Source: Boseongicola sp. SB0662_bin_57 (lineage in GTDB: Bacteria; Pseudomonadota; Alphaproteobacteria; Rhodobacterales; Rhodobacteraceae). Taken from it: 5,082 bases of DNA. The position numbers were made by a program, and so were the translations under genes. Below the pieces are notes generated by a model. The model saw nothing but the letters and a program-made list of their open reading frames with translations. It did not search any database and was not told where the DNA came from. Positions 1 through 5,082 of the stretch are shown piece by piece. The DNA lies in assembly GCA_009839535.1 (NCBI GenBank), contig VXPN01000383.1:1-5082 (forward strand), written 5' to 3'. How positions within the stretch are numbered: position 1 is the stretch's first letter; each line of letters begins with the position of its first letter.

Positions 1-537
1 GGGTTTGCTGCGTGGGACGAGGTCGTCCGGCGCTTCGAGGCGAGCGATGTGCCAGCGCTCCGGGATGCGGCGGAACTGGCGCTTTGCAACTGGGCACGGC
101 ACAAACTGACCAAAGATCGGGCAAGGACCGCCATCGAGTTTCTCGACCGCGCGCTGAATCAGGGGCGGACGGGAATGCCGGACAGCAGGTTGCAGGGTCA
201 TTTGATCCGGGCCAGTGCGCACCTTGCGGAAGGCGACCGCGAAGCATGCACAGAGGACGTTGAGACTGCGTTGTCGATTCTTGCCGAATTGAACATGTTG
301 CCGAGGGACGCTCTGGAAGCACTGGCCGATCTCGCGTCGGGCGTCGGGCAGGAGTGGATGTGCGACTTGATCAAGTCATCGCCCGCCGACGATCTACTGC
401 TTCCATTGACGACAGCGCTGGAGCGGGAACTAGGGCTGGAGCCGCGGGTGGCCAGGGAAGTCGAAGAAGTCGCCGAAGACATACGCCGGGAATTGCTTGT
501 CGGGCGGGAGGGCGAGACGCGGCTGCGGGCGCGTTGA
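1..537 (+). CDS. C-terminal part of a TPR-like (helical repeat) protein, 5' end outside the window
   Basis: The reading frame is open from base 1 and stops at TGA 535-537, giving 178 visible residues. The start is not in the window. A GTG at 49 is in frame, but the open sequence before it (AAWDEVVRRFEASD) looks like real protein, so I treat the gene as 5'-truncated by the window edge. The segment from AAWDEVVRRF to LRDAAELALCNWA resembles the degenerate TPR unit YDEVVRRF..S..PALR..VA.AL.NKG. Two more helical pairs follow (RARTAIEFLDRALNQ and LIRASAHLAEGDREACTEDVETALSIL). The C-terminus is an acidic helical tail (REVEEVAEDIRREL) ending in a basic GETRLRAR. There is no catalytic motif in the visible part. 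Such repeats often form the C-terminus of larger multidomain proteins, some linked to NTPase or anti-phage functions, but nothing visible here proves that. It has no functional link to the B12 genes and is separated from them by ~800 bp. I am confident that it is coding and only moderately confident of the TPR label. Confidence 0.72.
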   Translation, partial: GFAAWDEVVRRFEASDVPALRDAAELALCNWARHKLTKDRARTAIEFLDRALNQGRTGMPDSRLQGHLIRASAHLAEGDREACTEDVETALSILAELNMLPRDALEALADLASGVGQEWMCDLIKSSPADDLLLPLTTALERELGLEPRVAREVEEVAEDIRRELLVGREGETRLRAR

Positions 538-935
538 TCGTCCTTTGGAATGGTGCCTGGCTGCTGTCGCGTCCATCGGGCGTGACTGTGTAGCGAGCGT
601 GACGGTGGCAGGTCACCCGCGTGAATCGGATGACTTTGTGAGCGGTACAGCCTTTGAGGAGCAGAGGCGGCGCCAATGCCAGGCACCGCCATTGGGATCG
701 CCCGTTTTCGTGTATCGAACTGGCCACGACGTCACCCCACGCAATCCGCATTTCTGACGTCCTTACCTCGAGGGTTGACGCCGGCAACTCTCGTGAACCA
801 CATTTCCTGGAATTCGCTGGCGGCTCGGATGCCCGACCCCTTGCTTTCATACCTCTTGGAAAATGATCAGCGACTTCAGCGCCTGCATCGTGGTTCATGG
901 AACCTTAACAGTTCGCCACGCGCCTGGAATGTCAG

Positions 936-959
936 AAAGGTCCCCGAAGGAGCTTTTTT
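936..959 (+). terminator. Candidate Rho-independent terminator
   Basis: Bases 936-943 (AAAGGTCC) can pair with 949-956 (GGAGCTTT) around a 5-nt loop, CCGAA. This makes an 8-position stem with one G-G mismatch, and the run of T residues continues to 959 (six T in 954-959). The T tail puts the terminator on the plus strand. It lies ~400 bp after the stop of the TPR-like gene, so it could end a long 3' UTR or a small RNA transcribed from within the spacer. The mismatch and the A/T-rich base of the stem make it only moderately convincing. Confidence 0.4.
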
Positions 960-1140
960 GTCTGGCTAATGCGGTCTGCTCAGAGCCTATGGTCGCCTCC
1001 CGAGGTCAGGACCTCTGCATTTTGGCCGCGATTCGGTTTTCGAGTGGGAAAGTACACGCCGATGGAGCTTTGCCATTTGCGCCGTGGAGACAGAGGATGA
1101 AGCCGGGTTCCAAGGCGCGACGCACCCCGTCTGGACTGGA

Positions 1141-1173
1141 CACTGCGATGATAGGCGAGTCTGAATCGCAGTG
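1141..1173. repeat. Perfect 9-bp inverted repeat, first of a tandem pair
   Basis: CACTGCGAT (1141-1149) and ATCGCAGTG (1165-1173) are perfect reverse complements around a 15-nt loop. The structure forms equally well in RNA from either strand. It sits in the 3'-side spacer behind cobS. No T run follows on either strand, so it is not a standard intrinsic terminator. It is 3 nt from a second hairpin with exactly the same dimensions. Confidence 0.6.
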
Positions 1174-1176
1174 AGG

Positions 1177-1209
1177 ATGTCGTTTACGGCAATGTCTGGG
1201 AAACGACAT
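1177..1209. repeat. Perfect 9-bp inverted repeat, second of a tandem pair
   Basis: ATGTCGTTT (1177-1185) and AAACGACAT (1201-1209) are perfect reverse complements around a 15-nt loop. One further G-T wobble pair is possible at 1176/1210. The stem sequence is unrelated to that of the preceding hairpin. Stem length (9 bp) and loop length (15 nt) are identical, and both loops contain a GGC..A..GTCTG-like core. The function is unknown; a structured 3' UTR of cobS, a small RNA or a protein-binding site are all possible. Confidence 0.6.
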
Positions 1210-1345
1210 TGATCGGTTGAAGCGGTGCAGGGCATCCCGAAAGGGAGAGGCAGCGGCAGGTTCGTCCCTCCTGCAGAACCGGCGACTCCGGGGATGTTCA
1301 GCGCTGCCCAGCATCAGCGCCTGCAGGATCGATGGTGAAATTCCG

Positions 1346-2089
1346 CTAGGACGCGTTCACTTGGATTGCCAAGGCAAGCCAGCACGCGCATTCGGTGACT
1401 TTCTGGGTCGCGCCGAGCACGTCGCCGGTCTGACCGTCGACCTGCCGTTTCGCGAGCAGGAGCATGGACACCGCAATCAAGGCCGTTGCGAGAATCAGCT
1501 CTGGCACCGTCGCGAGTGCGGCGCAGGCGGCGAATGCAATTGCAATCCAGAATCGCCAACCCAAGGTCAGCACCGCGGCATGTCCGAGACCGTCTGACCG
1601 GGCAGGCCGCAGAAACGCCATGGGAATGACCATCGCGGCACGGCTGCAGGCGCCGACGGCGGCGAACCAGGCAAGAGTGCGCAGGTCAGCAGGCGCGGTT
1701 GCCATGGAAACGGCCATAAGGCCGAATGCCGCAATCAAGGCGACGACGCCGAAGCTGCCAACCTGGCTGTCGCGCATGATCCGGAGCTTGTCGTCCCGTG
1801 ACGTGCCGCCGCCGAACCCGTCGGCCACGTCGGCAAGCCCGTCCTCGTGAAGGGCTCCGGTTGCCAGAATCGCCGCGATCATTGCGAGAATCGCCGATGG
1901 CAGGGCAGGGAGCGCCAAGGTTGCGGCAAGATAGACCGACCCGGAGAAGATCCCCACGACGATTCCGGCCAGCGGGAAGGCCCATGCGGCGTTGCCGATC
2001 GCGACTTGCTTGCCTGGTTCCGGACCGCACGGCAATCTGGTCAGGAAGGCAAAGGCAAGCCTGACCTCAAGCCATCTTGCACGGGCCAT
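1346..2089 (-). CDS. cobS: Adenosylcobinamide-GDP ribazoletransferase (cobalamin synthase), CobS/CobV
   Basis: This integral membrane enzyme joins adenosylcobinamide-GDP to alpha-ribazole (or its phosphate), releasing GMP and giving adenosylcobalamin (or its phosphate). The protein is 247 residues, normal for the family. The signature GALHEDGLADVADGFGGG is at 78-95, with its acidic metal-binding residues intact. It is followed by KLRIMRDSQVGSFG at 101-114 and, near the C-terminus, TGDVLGATQKVTE at 221-233. The rest is largely hydrophobic, with probable membrane helices near 35-60, 64-80, 112-130, 138-160 and 180-213. The ATG at 2089 is chosen because it starts the conserved N-terminus (LAFAFLTRLP). 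It also lies 2 nt after the cobT stop and has GAGG about 8 nt upstream; the frame is open further upstream only as a shadow of cobT. It is the last gene of the minus-strand cobU-cobT-cobS operon, in the Pseudomonas denitrificans nomenclature cobV. It should not be confused with the cobaltochelatase subunit also called CobS. Confidence 0.96.
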   Translation of the reverse strand: MARARWLEVRLAFAFLTRLPCGPEPGKQVAIGNAAWAFPLAGIVVGIFSGSVYLAATLALPALPSAILAMIAAILATGALHEDGLADVADGFGGGTSRDDKLRIMRDSQVGSFGVVALIAAFGLMAVSMATAPADLRTLAWFAAVGACSRAAMVIPMAFLRPARSDGLGHAAVLTLGWRFWIAIAFAACAALATVPELILATALIAVSMLLLAKRQVDGQTGDVLGATQKVTECACWLALAIQVNAS

Positions 2090-2091
2090 GT

Positions 2092-3105
2092 TCACGCCTC
2101 GGCCACTCCAGCCTCCGCGAAAGTCGCCATTCCGTTGTGGCAGGCCAGCGCGCCCCTGAGAATGCCGAGAGCCAATGCCGCTCCCGTTCCCTCCCCGAGC
2201 CTCATGGAGAAGTCGAGGACCGGATCCTTGCCGAAGGCATCGATGAGCCTGCAGTGCCCGGGTTCGGAACTGCGATGCCCGATCAGGCAATGGGCCAGAA
2301 GTTCCGGGTCGACCGCGTGGAGCGGCCCTGCTGCCGCAGTGCAGATGTAGCCGTCCAGGATGACGGGAAGCTTGGCTTCTCGAGCCGCTATCACGGCGCC
2401 GCAGATCGCTGCCTGCTCCCGCCCGCCCAGTGCGGCCAGCTTGTCAAGGGGCGCCTTGTTGCCATGGCGCGCCAAGCCTTCCTCGACCACGCGTGTCTTG
2501 CGGGTGATGCCGTCCGCATCCGAACCGGTCCCAGGACCAACCCAGTCCCGAGCGTCACCGCCAAAGATCGCGGCAGAGAGCGCCGCGGCAATCGTGGAGT
2601 TGCCGATGCCCATTTCGCCGAGAATCAGGATGTCGGCGTCGCCATTCACGGCAGCGGCGCCGCGTCTCACGGCGTCGAGACAATCCGTCTCGGTCATGGC
2701 AGGACCTTGCGTGAAATCTCCGGTGGGCCGGTCCAGGTCAAGGGCGATGACCGACAGGTCTGCGCCGTTCGCCCTGCAGAGCTGGTTGATCGCCGCGCCG
2801 CCAGCCTCGAAGTTGGCAACCATCTGCGCGGTCACCGCTTGCGGATACGGGTTGACACCTTGGGCGCATATGCCGTGGTTGCCCGCGAAGACAAGGGCCT
2901 GGGCGATCCTGATCTCGGGTCGGTGAGAACGCTGCCAACCGGCCATGAAGACCGCCAGGTCCTCAAGCCTTCCCAAGGCGCCGGGAGGCTTCGTGAGCTG
3001 GTTTTGCCGATCCAACGCCGCTTTGGCGCTGTCGTTGTCGAAGGTGGGCAGTTCCGGCACCAGGCTGGCGATCTGGTGCAGTGATGTCACGCTAGCCAAT
3101 GGCAT
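2092..3105 (-). CDS. cobT: Nicotinate-nucleotide--dimethylbenzimidazole phosphoribosyltransferase, CobT
   Basis: This enzyme transfers phosphoribose from nicotinate mononucleotide to 5,6-dimethylbenzimidazole, making alpha-ribazole 5'-phosphate, the activated lower ligand of B12. It acts in the cytoplasm. The protein is 337 residues, close to the family norm of ~340-355. Conserved blocks appear in order: LTKPPGALGRLEDLA (37-51), FAGNHGICAQGVNPYPQ (73-89), NFEAGGAAINQL (98-109), GEMGIGNST (163-171), GYICTAAA (252-259), GHRSSEPGH (276-284) and LDFSMRLGEGTGAALAL (297-313). Glu305 in RLGEG corresponds to the proposed catalytic base, and Glu164 in GEMGIGN matches the second conserved acidic residue. 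The ATG at 3105 has AAGG about 10 nt upstream and overlaps the end of cobU by 14 nt, pointing to translational coupling. It is 2 nt from cobS. The same enzyme is called CobU in the Pseudomonas denitrificans scheme. Confidence 0.97.
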   Translation of the reverse strand: MPLASVTSLHQIASLVPELPTFDNDSAKAALDRQNQLTKPPGALGRLEDLAVFMAGWQRSHRPEIRIAQALVFAGNHGICAQGVNPYPQAVTAQMVANFEAGGAAINQLCRANGADLSVIALDLDRPTGDFTQGPAMTETDCLDAVRRGAAAVNGDADILILGEMGIGNSTIAAALSAAIFGGDARDWVGPGTGSDADGITRKTRVVEEGLARHGNKAPLDKLAALGGREQAAICGAVIAAREAKLPVILDGYICTAAAGPLHAVDPELLAHCLIGHRSSEPGHCRLIDAFGKDPVLDFSMRLGEGTGAALALGILRGALACHNGMATFAEAGVAEA

Positions 3106-3604
3106 TGGGCTTGACCTTCAATGGATATCCGGCCACGGCCAGATACACTTCGTCGGAGGCGTCGGCAACGGCCTGATTCACGTGGCCCAAGGCGTCCCGG
3201 TATTCGCGGGCCAAGGGGTTCTCAGGCACGATTCCCGAACCCACTTCGCCGGTGACAAGTATGACTGGCGACGTCTGGCGATGAAGCGTTCGGACGAGAT
3301 CTTCAACCGACCCTTGCCAATTGTGTCCATCCTCCATCAGGTTGGCCAGCCAAAGCGTCAGGCAGTCGACGAGCCGTGTTCCCTGGCCATCCGTGCTGTC
3401 AAGCGCGCCGGCAAGATCAAGCGGCTCTTCCAGGGTATTCCATTCCGGACCGCGCCTGGCCCGATGTTCGGCGATGCGATTCGTCATTTCCGAATCCTTG
3501 GCGCGGCAGGTGGCAATGTAGATCGCGGTGCCGTCGCGCATGGCCCAGCGCTCGGCAAGCCGGCTCTTTCCCGAGCGCGCGCCGCCGGTAATGAGTATCG
3601 ACAT
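3092..3604 (-). CDS. cobU: Adenosylcobinamide kinase / adenosylcobinamide-phosphate guanylyltransferase, CobU/CobP
   Basis: This bifunctional enzyme phosphorylates the aminopropanol arm of adenosylcobinamide and then transfers GMP to it, producing the adenosylcobinamide-GDP used by CobS. It has 170 residues from the chosen start. The P-loop GGARSGKS is at 7-14. YIATCRAKDSEMTNRIAEHRARR follows at 29-51 and contains His47, which aligns with the histidine guanylylated in the Salmonella enzyme (His46). LVDCLTLWLANLM is at 78-90 and the GIVPENPLAREYRD block at 124-137. The usual S/T-N-E-V-G motif reads TGEVG here (118-122). The start is uncertain: ATG 3604 gives the typical MSILITGGARSGKS N-terminus and ATG 3610 adds two residues. 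Neither has a good Shine-Dalgarno sequence. This is the first gene of the minus-strand operon, and its start faces the divergent phosphatase gene across ~56 bp. Confidence 0.95.
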   Translation of the reverse strand: MSILITGGARSGKSRLAERWAMRDGTAIYIATCRAKDSEMTNRIAEHRARRGPEWNTLEEPLDLAGALDSTDGQGTRLVDCLTLWLANLMEDGHNWQGSVEDLVRTLHRQTSPVILVTGEVGSGIVPENPLAREYRDALGHVNQAVADASDEVYLAVAGYPLKVKPNAIG

Positions 3605-3660
3605 TCCCATGGCGGCATGACATTGCAGAAATCCGTTGTGAAGAAAAGCGAGCGGACGGC
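3605..3660. promoter_or_regulatory. Short divergent promoter gap between cobU and the phosphatase gene
   Basis: Two divergent operons start from this gap of 56 bp (50 bp if cobU starts at 3610). It must hold promoters for both directions unless one promoter lies inside the opposite gene. I see no clear -35/-10 pair in either direction. There is no Shine-Dalgarno sequence at good spacing for cobU and only a weak GAGCGGA for the plus-strand gene. The gap is far too short for a cobalamin riboswitch. Confidence 0.4.
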
Positions 3661-4239
3661 GTGTTCTCCTCCACCGATCTGGTCCTGATCCGCCATGCCG
3701 ATGCCGACACCCAGGGACGCCTGTGCGGTCGTACGGATGTCGGGTTGGCGGATGCCGCGACCAATGCAATGGCGGGACTCGCTCGATTGCTGCCTTCGGT
3801 CGACGAGATCTGGAGCAGCCCGGCCTTGCGTTGCCGCCTGACCGCTTCGCAACTTTGGCCCAAGGCGCGCCTGCGAGAGGACGAGCGACTCAGGGAGCAG
3901 GACTTCGGCGCCTGGGACGGAAGGGCTCACGAGGACATTCCGGATCTGGGAGACCTGTCGCGCGCGGAAATCGTCAGCCTGCGGCCGGAAGGCGGCGAGA
4001 GTTTCGGCGACCTCTGCGACCGCGCCGGTCCTGCCCTGCGGGCCTTGGCCGAGATGACCGAAGCCAGCCCGATTGTCGCGATAACGCATGCCGGCGTCGT
4101 GCGCGCCGCGCTGTCCTTGGTGCTGAACGAGGCGGCAGCCGGGCTTGCCTTTGAAATCCATCCGCTCTCGATCACGCGGTTCCGCTGTGCGCGGGGTGCG
4201 CCGCTGTCGGTGGCGGAGGTCAACTGGAGGCCCGCGTGA
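3661..4239 (+). CDS. Histidine phosphatase family protein, probable cobalamin-pathway phosphatase (BluF/CobC-like)
   Basis: This is a phosphoglycerate-mutase-like (histidine phosphatase) protein of 192 residues, the usual size for CobC-type alpha-ribazole phosphatases. Near the N-terminus it has LIRHADAD with the phospho-accepting His12; the usual Gly after RH is Ala. LCGRTDVGL follows at 21-29 (the family form is YGRTD). Next come SSPALRC with Arg57 (52-58), LREQDFGAWDG with the proton-donor Glu79 (77-87), RPEGGESFGDL (108-118), and the second catalytic histidine in THAGVVRAA (His143). The GTG at 3661 is the only canonical start between the in-frame TGA at 3592-3594 and the conserved N-terminus. 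The stop overlaps the next gene by 4 nt (GTGA), so the two are translationally coupled. From context it most likely dephosphorylates alpha-ribazole 5'-phosphate or cobalamin 5'-phosphate. The substrate is inferred from the neighbours, because the fold alone does not show it. It may correspond to Rhodobacter bluF; I am not sure enough of that to give a symbol. Confidence 0.88.
   Translation: MFSSTDLVLIRHADADTQGRLCGRTDVGLADAATNAMAGLARLLPSVDEIWSSPALRCRLTASQLWPKARLREDERLREQDFGAWDGRAHEDIPDLGDLSRAEIVSLRPEGGESFGDLCDRAGPALRALAEMTEASPIVAITHAGVVRAALSLVLNEAAAGLAFEIHPLSITRFRCARGAPLSVAEVNWRPA
4226..4238 (+). promoter_or_regulatory. Ribosome binding site that fixes the GTG start of the kinase gene
   Basis: GGAGG at 4226-4230 lies 5 nt before the GTG at 4236. 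This strong Shine-Dalgarno sequence supports the unusual start codon inside the stop of the preceding gene (overlap GTGA). Confidence 0.75.
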
Positions 4240-5051
4240 GACCTGCGCATCGCGTCACGGGGCATTTCGGAGAGTGGCTGCAAGGCCGGCTCGGATCGGA
4301 AGGCCCGGTCGTGCTCGTGACGCTGCCATGCGAGACGCTCGGTGCCAGCATTTCCCTGGCACAGGCCAACGGGAGACGTTCGGACCTTCTTTCGCTGCTG
4401 TCTCCGTCCGTGGCTGGCGCGTTCCTGCAAGCTTTGGATGTCGAGCCTCCAAGGGCGAACATTGAAGTGATCGCGGACGCGAGGCCGGGTGCCGGAGCCG
4501 GAATGTCGACGGCCATGCTTCTGGCGCTTGCCAGGGCGATGGGCATTGGCGCTTCGCCGGAGGCACTGGCGAACGCGTGTCTTGAGGCCGAGGGCGCCGT
4601 CGACCCGTTGATGATGGACAGGCCGGAAACGCTTCTCTGGGCATCAAGGGAAGCGCGGGCGGTGCGTTCGATGCCGCAGCCGCCTGCGTTTTCGGTGGTT
4701 GGCGGGTTTCTTGGACCGCCGATTCAGACGGTGCCGGACGACTCGCGCTTTGCCGACGTTTCGGACCTGGTCCCGAACTGGATCGCGGCTGCAGAGACAG
4801 GTGACAGAGCCGGGCTTGCCCGCATCGCCACTGTTTCCGCCGAGCGGACAACGGCCTTGAGAGGCCCGGCGGACGACTGCACGGCGACCTTGGCGCAGGA
4901 TCTGGAGGCGCTCGGATGGTGCCGGGCGCATACGGGGTCCGCCAGGGGTCTCCTGTTCGAGCCTGGCTGCGTACCTGTGGGAGCGGAAGATCGATTGCGC
5001 GCCGAGGGCTACGTCGACGTGCTGCGCTTTGCCACGAAAGGCGCCGAATGA
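4236..5051 (+). CDS. bluE: GHMP-family L-threonine kinase of the B12 pathway (BluE/PduX-like)
   Basis: This is a GHMP-fold small-molecule kinase of 271 residues. It opens with RVTGHFGEWLQGRLG (6-20), the counterpart of the PG.CGE..QG opening of PduX-type kinases. The ATP-binding glycine-rich loop is PGAGAGMST at 84-92, a variant of the GHMP motif P..GLGSS. The C-terminal motif is HTGSARGLLF at 232-241. In Rhodobacter, BluE phosphorylates L-threonine with ATP to L-threonine O-3-phosphate, the precursor of the (R)-1-aminopropan-2-ol phosphate linker of B12; this is known for the family and inferred here. The start is GTG 4236, backed by a strong GGAGG 5 nt upstream and by the N-terminal motif. 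Its stop overlaps the next start as ATGA. The position between a phosphatase and cobD matches a blu-type operon. Assignment to BluE rather than another PduX-like kinase rests on context and overall style. Confidence 0.82.
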   Translation: MRPAHRVTGHFGEWLQGRLGSEGPVVLVTLPCETLGASISLAQANGRRSDLLSLLSPSVAGAFLQALDVEPPRANIEVIADARPGAGAGMSTAMLLALARAMGIGASPEALANACLEAEGAVDPLMMDRPETLLWASREARAVRSMPQPPAFSVVGGFLGPPIQTVPDDSRFADVSDLVPNWIAAAETGDRAGLARIATVSAERTTALRGPADDCTATLAQDLEALGWCRAHTGSARGLLFEPGCVPVGAEDRLRAEGYVDVLRFATKGAE

Positions 5052-5082
5052 GCGCGATCGCAATGCTCATCGCGCTTGCGCT
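5048..5082 (+). CDS. cobD: Start of probable cobalamin biosynthesis protein CobD/CbiB (BluD), 3' end outside the window
   Basis: Only 11 codons are visible: MSAIAMLIALA, a hydrophobic N-terminus as expected for the membrane protein CobD/CbiB. That enzyme attaches the aminopropanol (phosphate) arm to adenosylcobyric acid. The ATG overlaps the stop of the upstream kinase gene (ATGA), with GAAAGG 6 nt upstream. The identity is inferred mainly from the operon order and cannot be proved from so few residues. Confidence 0.6.
   Translation, partial: MSAIAMLIALA

Larger units (their letters stand above)
538..1345. other. ~800-bp spacer without a convincing gene
   Basis: No reading frame here resembles a known family on either strand. 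The longer frames (for example 863-1174 on plus and 1006-1314 on minus) have irregular third-position composition, unlike the strongly G/C-biased third positions of the flanking genes. They also contain no recognisable domain. The spacer separates the 3' end of the TPR-like gene from the 3' end of cobS, so the two genes converge here. What can be seen is a terminator-like hairpin at 936-959, a pair of perfect hairpins at 1141-1209, and several smaller inverted repeats at 1235-1320. No tRNA, rRNA, transposase remnant or CRISPR repeat was seen. Confidence 0.6.

Noticed and set aside
566..586. Hairpin GTCGCG/CGTGAC soon after the TPR-like gene stop
   Set aside because: It has six pairs including one G-T wobble and no T tail, so it is not supportable as a terminator.
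673..695. 6-bp inverted repeat CCAATG/CATTGG with an 11-nt loop
   Set aside because: It is short, with no T run, no partner copy and no extension. It is expected by chance in a sequence this long.
371..898. 175-codon minus-strand frame overlapping the TPR-like gene and the spacer
   Set aside because: About a third of it is antisense to the TPR-like coding region. The rest has no recognisable domain and no clear ribosome site.
863..1174. 103-codon plus-strand frame in the spacer, with GGAAA before its ATG
   Set aside because: It runs through the terminator-like hairpin and ends inside the first tandem hairpin. Third-position composition is irregular and no family is recognised, so I do not annotate it as a gene.
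1211..1345. Possible cobalamin riboswitch (GGGAG, GGTTC and CGGCGACTC look faintly like riboswitch core pieces)
   Set aside because: The B12-box consensus is not found and no gene follows on the plus strand. On the minus strand it lies downstream of cobS, so it would control nothing.
2077..3084. 335-codon plus-strand frame opposite cobT
   Set aside because: It is an antisense shadow of cobT, whose minus-strand protein matches the family along its whole length. The plus frame has no recognisable domain.
2945..3688. 247-codon plus-strand frame across cobT/cobU and into the phosphatase gene
   Set aside because: It is antisense to the cobU and cobT coding regions and overlaps the phosphatase gene in another frame. 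No protein family is recognisable.
4255..5070. 271-codon minus-strand frame opposite bluE
   Set aside because: It is a mirror frame of a high-GC gene, rich in Arg, Pro and Ser and without motifs. The plus frame carries the GHMP signatures and coupled start and stop sites.

Overview
This window comes from a GC-rich bacterium, most likely an alphaproteobacterium of the Rhodobacterales type. The evidence is a late cobalamin (vitamin B12) gene cluster that includes a BluE/PduX-like L-threonine kinase. That kinase lies between a histidine phosphatase gene and the start of a probable cobD/bluD gene, an order that recalls the bluFED part of the Rhodobacter blu operon. The taxonomic call is inference from gene content and protein style, not from a marker gene.

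Layout. Positions 1-537 (+) hold the C-terminal part of a TPR-like protein whose start lies outside the window. Positions 538-1345 are an ~800-bp spacer with no convincing gene. The spacer holds one terminator-like hairpin (936-959) and two adjacent 33-nt perfect hairpins (1141-1173 and 1177-1209). Positions 1346-3604 are a tightly packed minus-strand operon read right to left: cobU/cobP, cobT, cobS/cobV. Positions 3605-3660 are a very short divergent promoter gap. Positions 3661-5082 are a plus-strand operon: histidine phosphatase (BluF/CobC-like), GHMP kinase (BluE-like), and the first 11 codons of a probable cobD/cbiB. All junctions in this plus-strand operon are 4-nt overlaps.

How the genes fit together. 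The two divergent operons encode the assembly of the lower (nucleotide) loop of adenosylcobalamin. BluE would make L-threonine phosphate, the precursor of the aminopropanol phosphate linker. CobD/CbiB would attach the linker to adenosylcobyric acid. CobU/CobP would phosphorylate and guanylylate adenosylcobinamide. CobT would activate dimethylbenzimidazole as alpha-ribazole phosphate. CobS would join the two halves. The phosphatase would remove the phosphate from alpha-ribazole phosphate or from cobalamin phosphate. The L-threonine-phosphate decarboxylase and the dimethylbenzimidazole synthase (BluB) are not in the window and would be expected to the right.

Nothing in the coding part looks like a new system. 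The least explained part is the spacer, especially the matched tandem hairpins, together with the unrelated TPR-like gene at the left edge.
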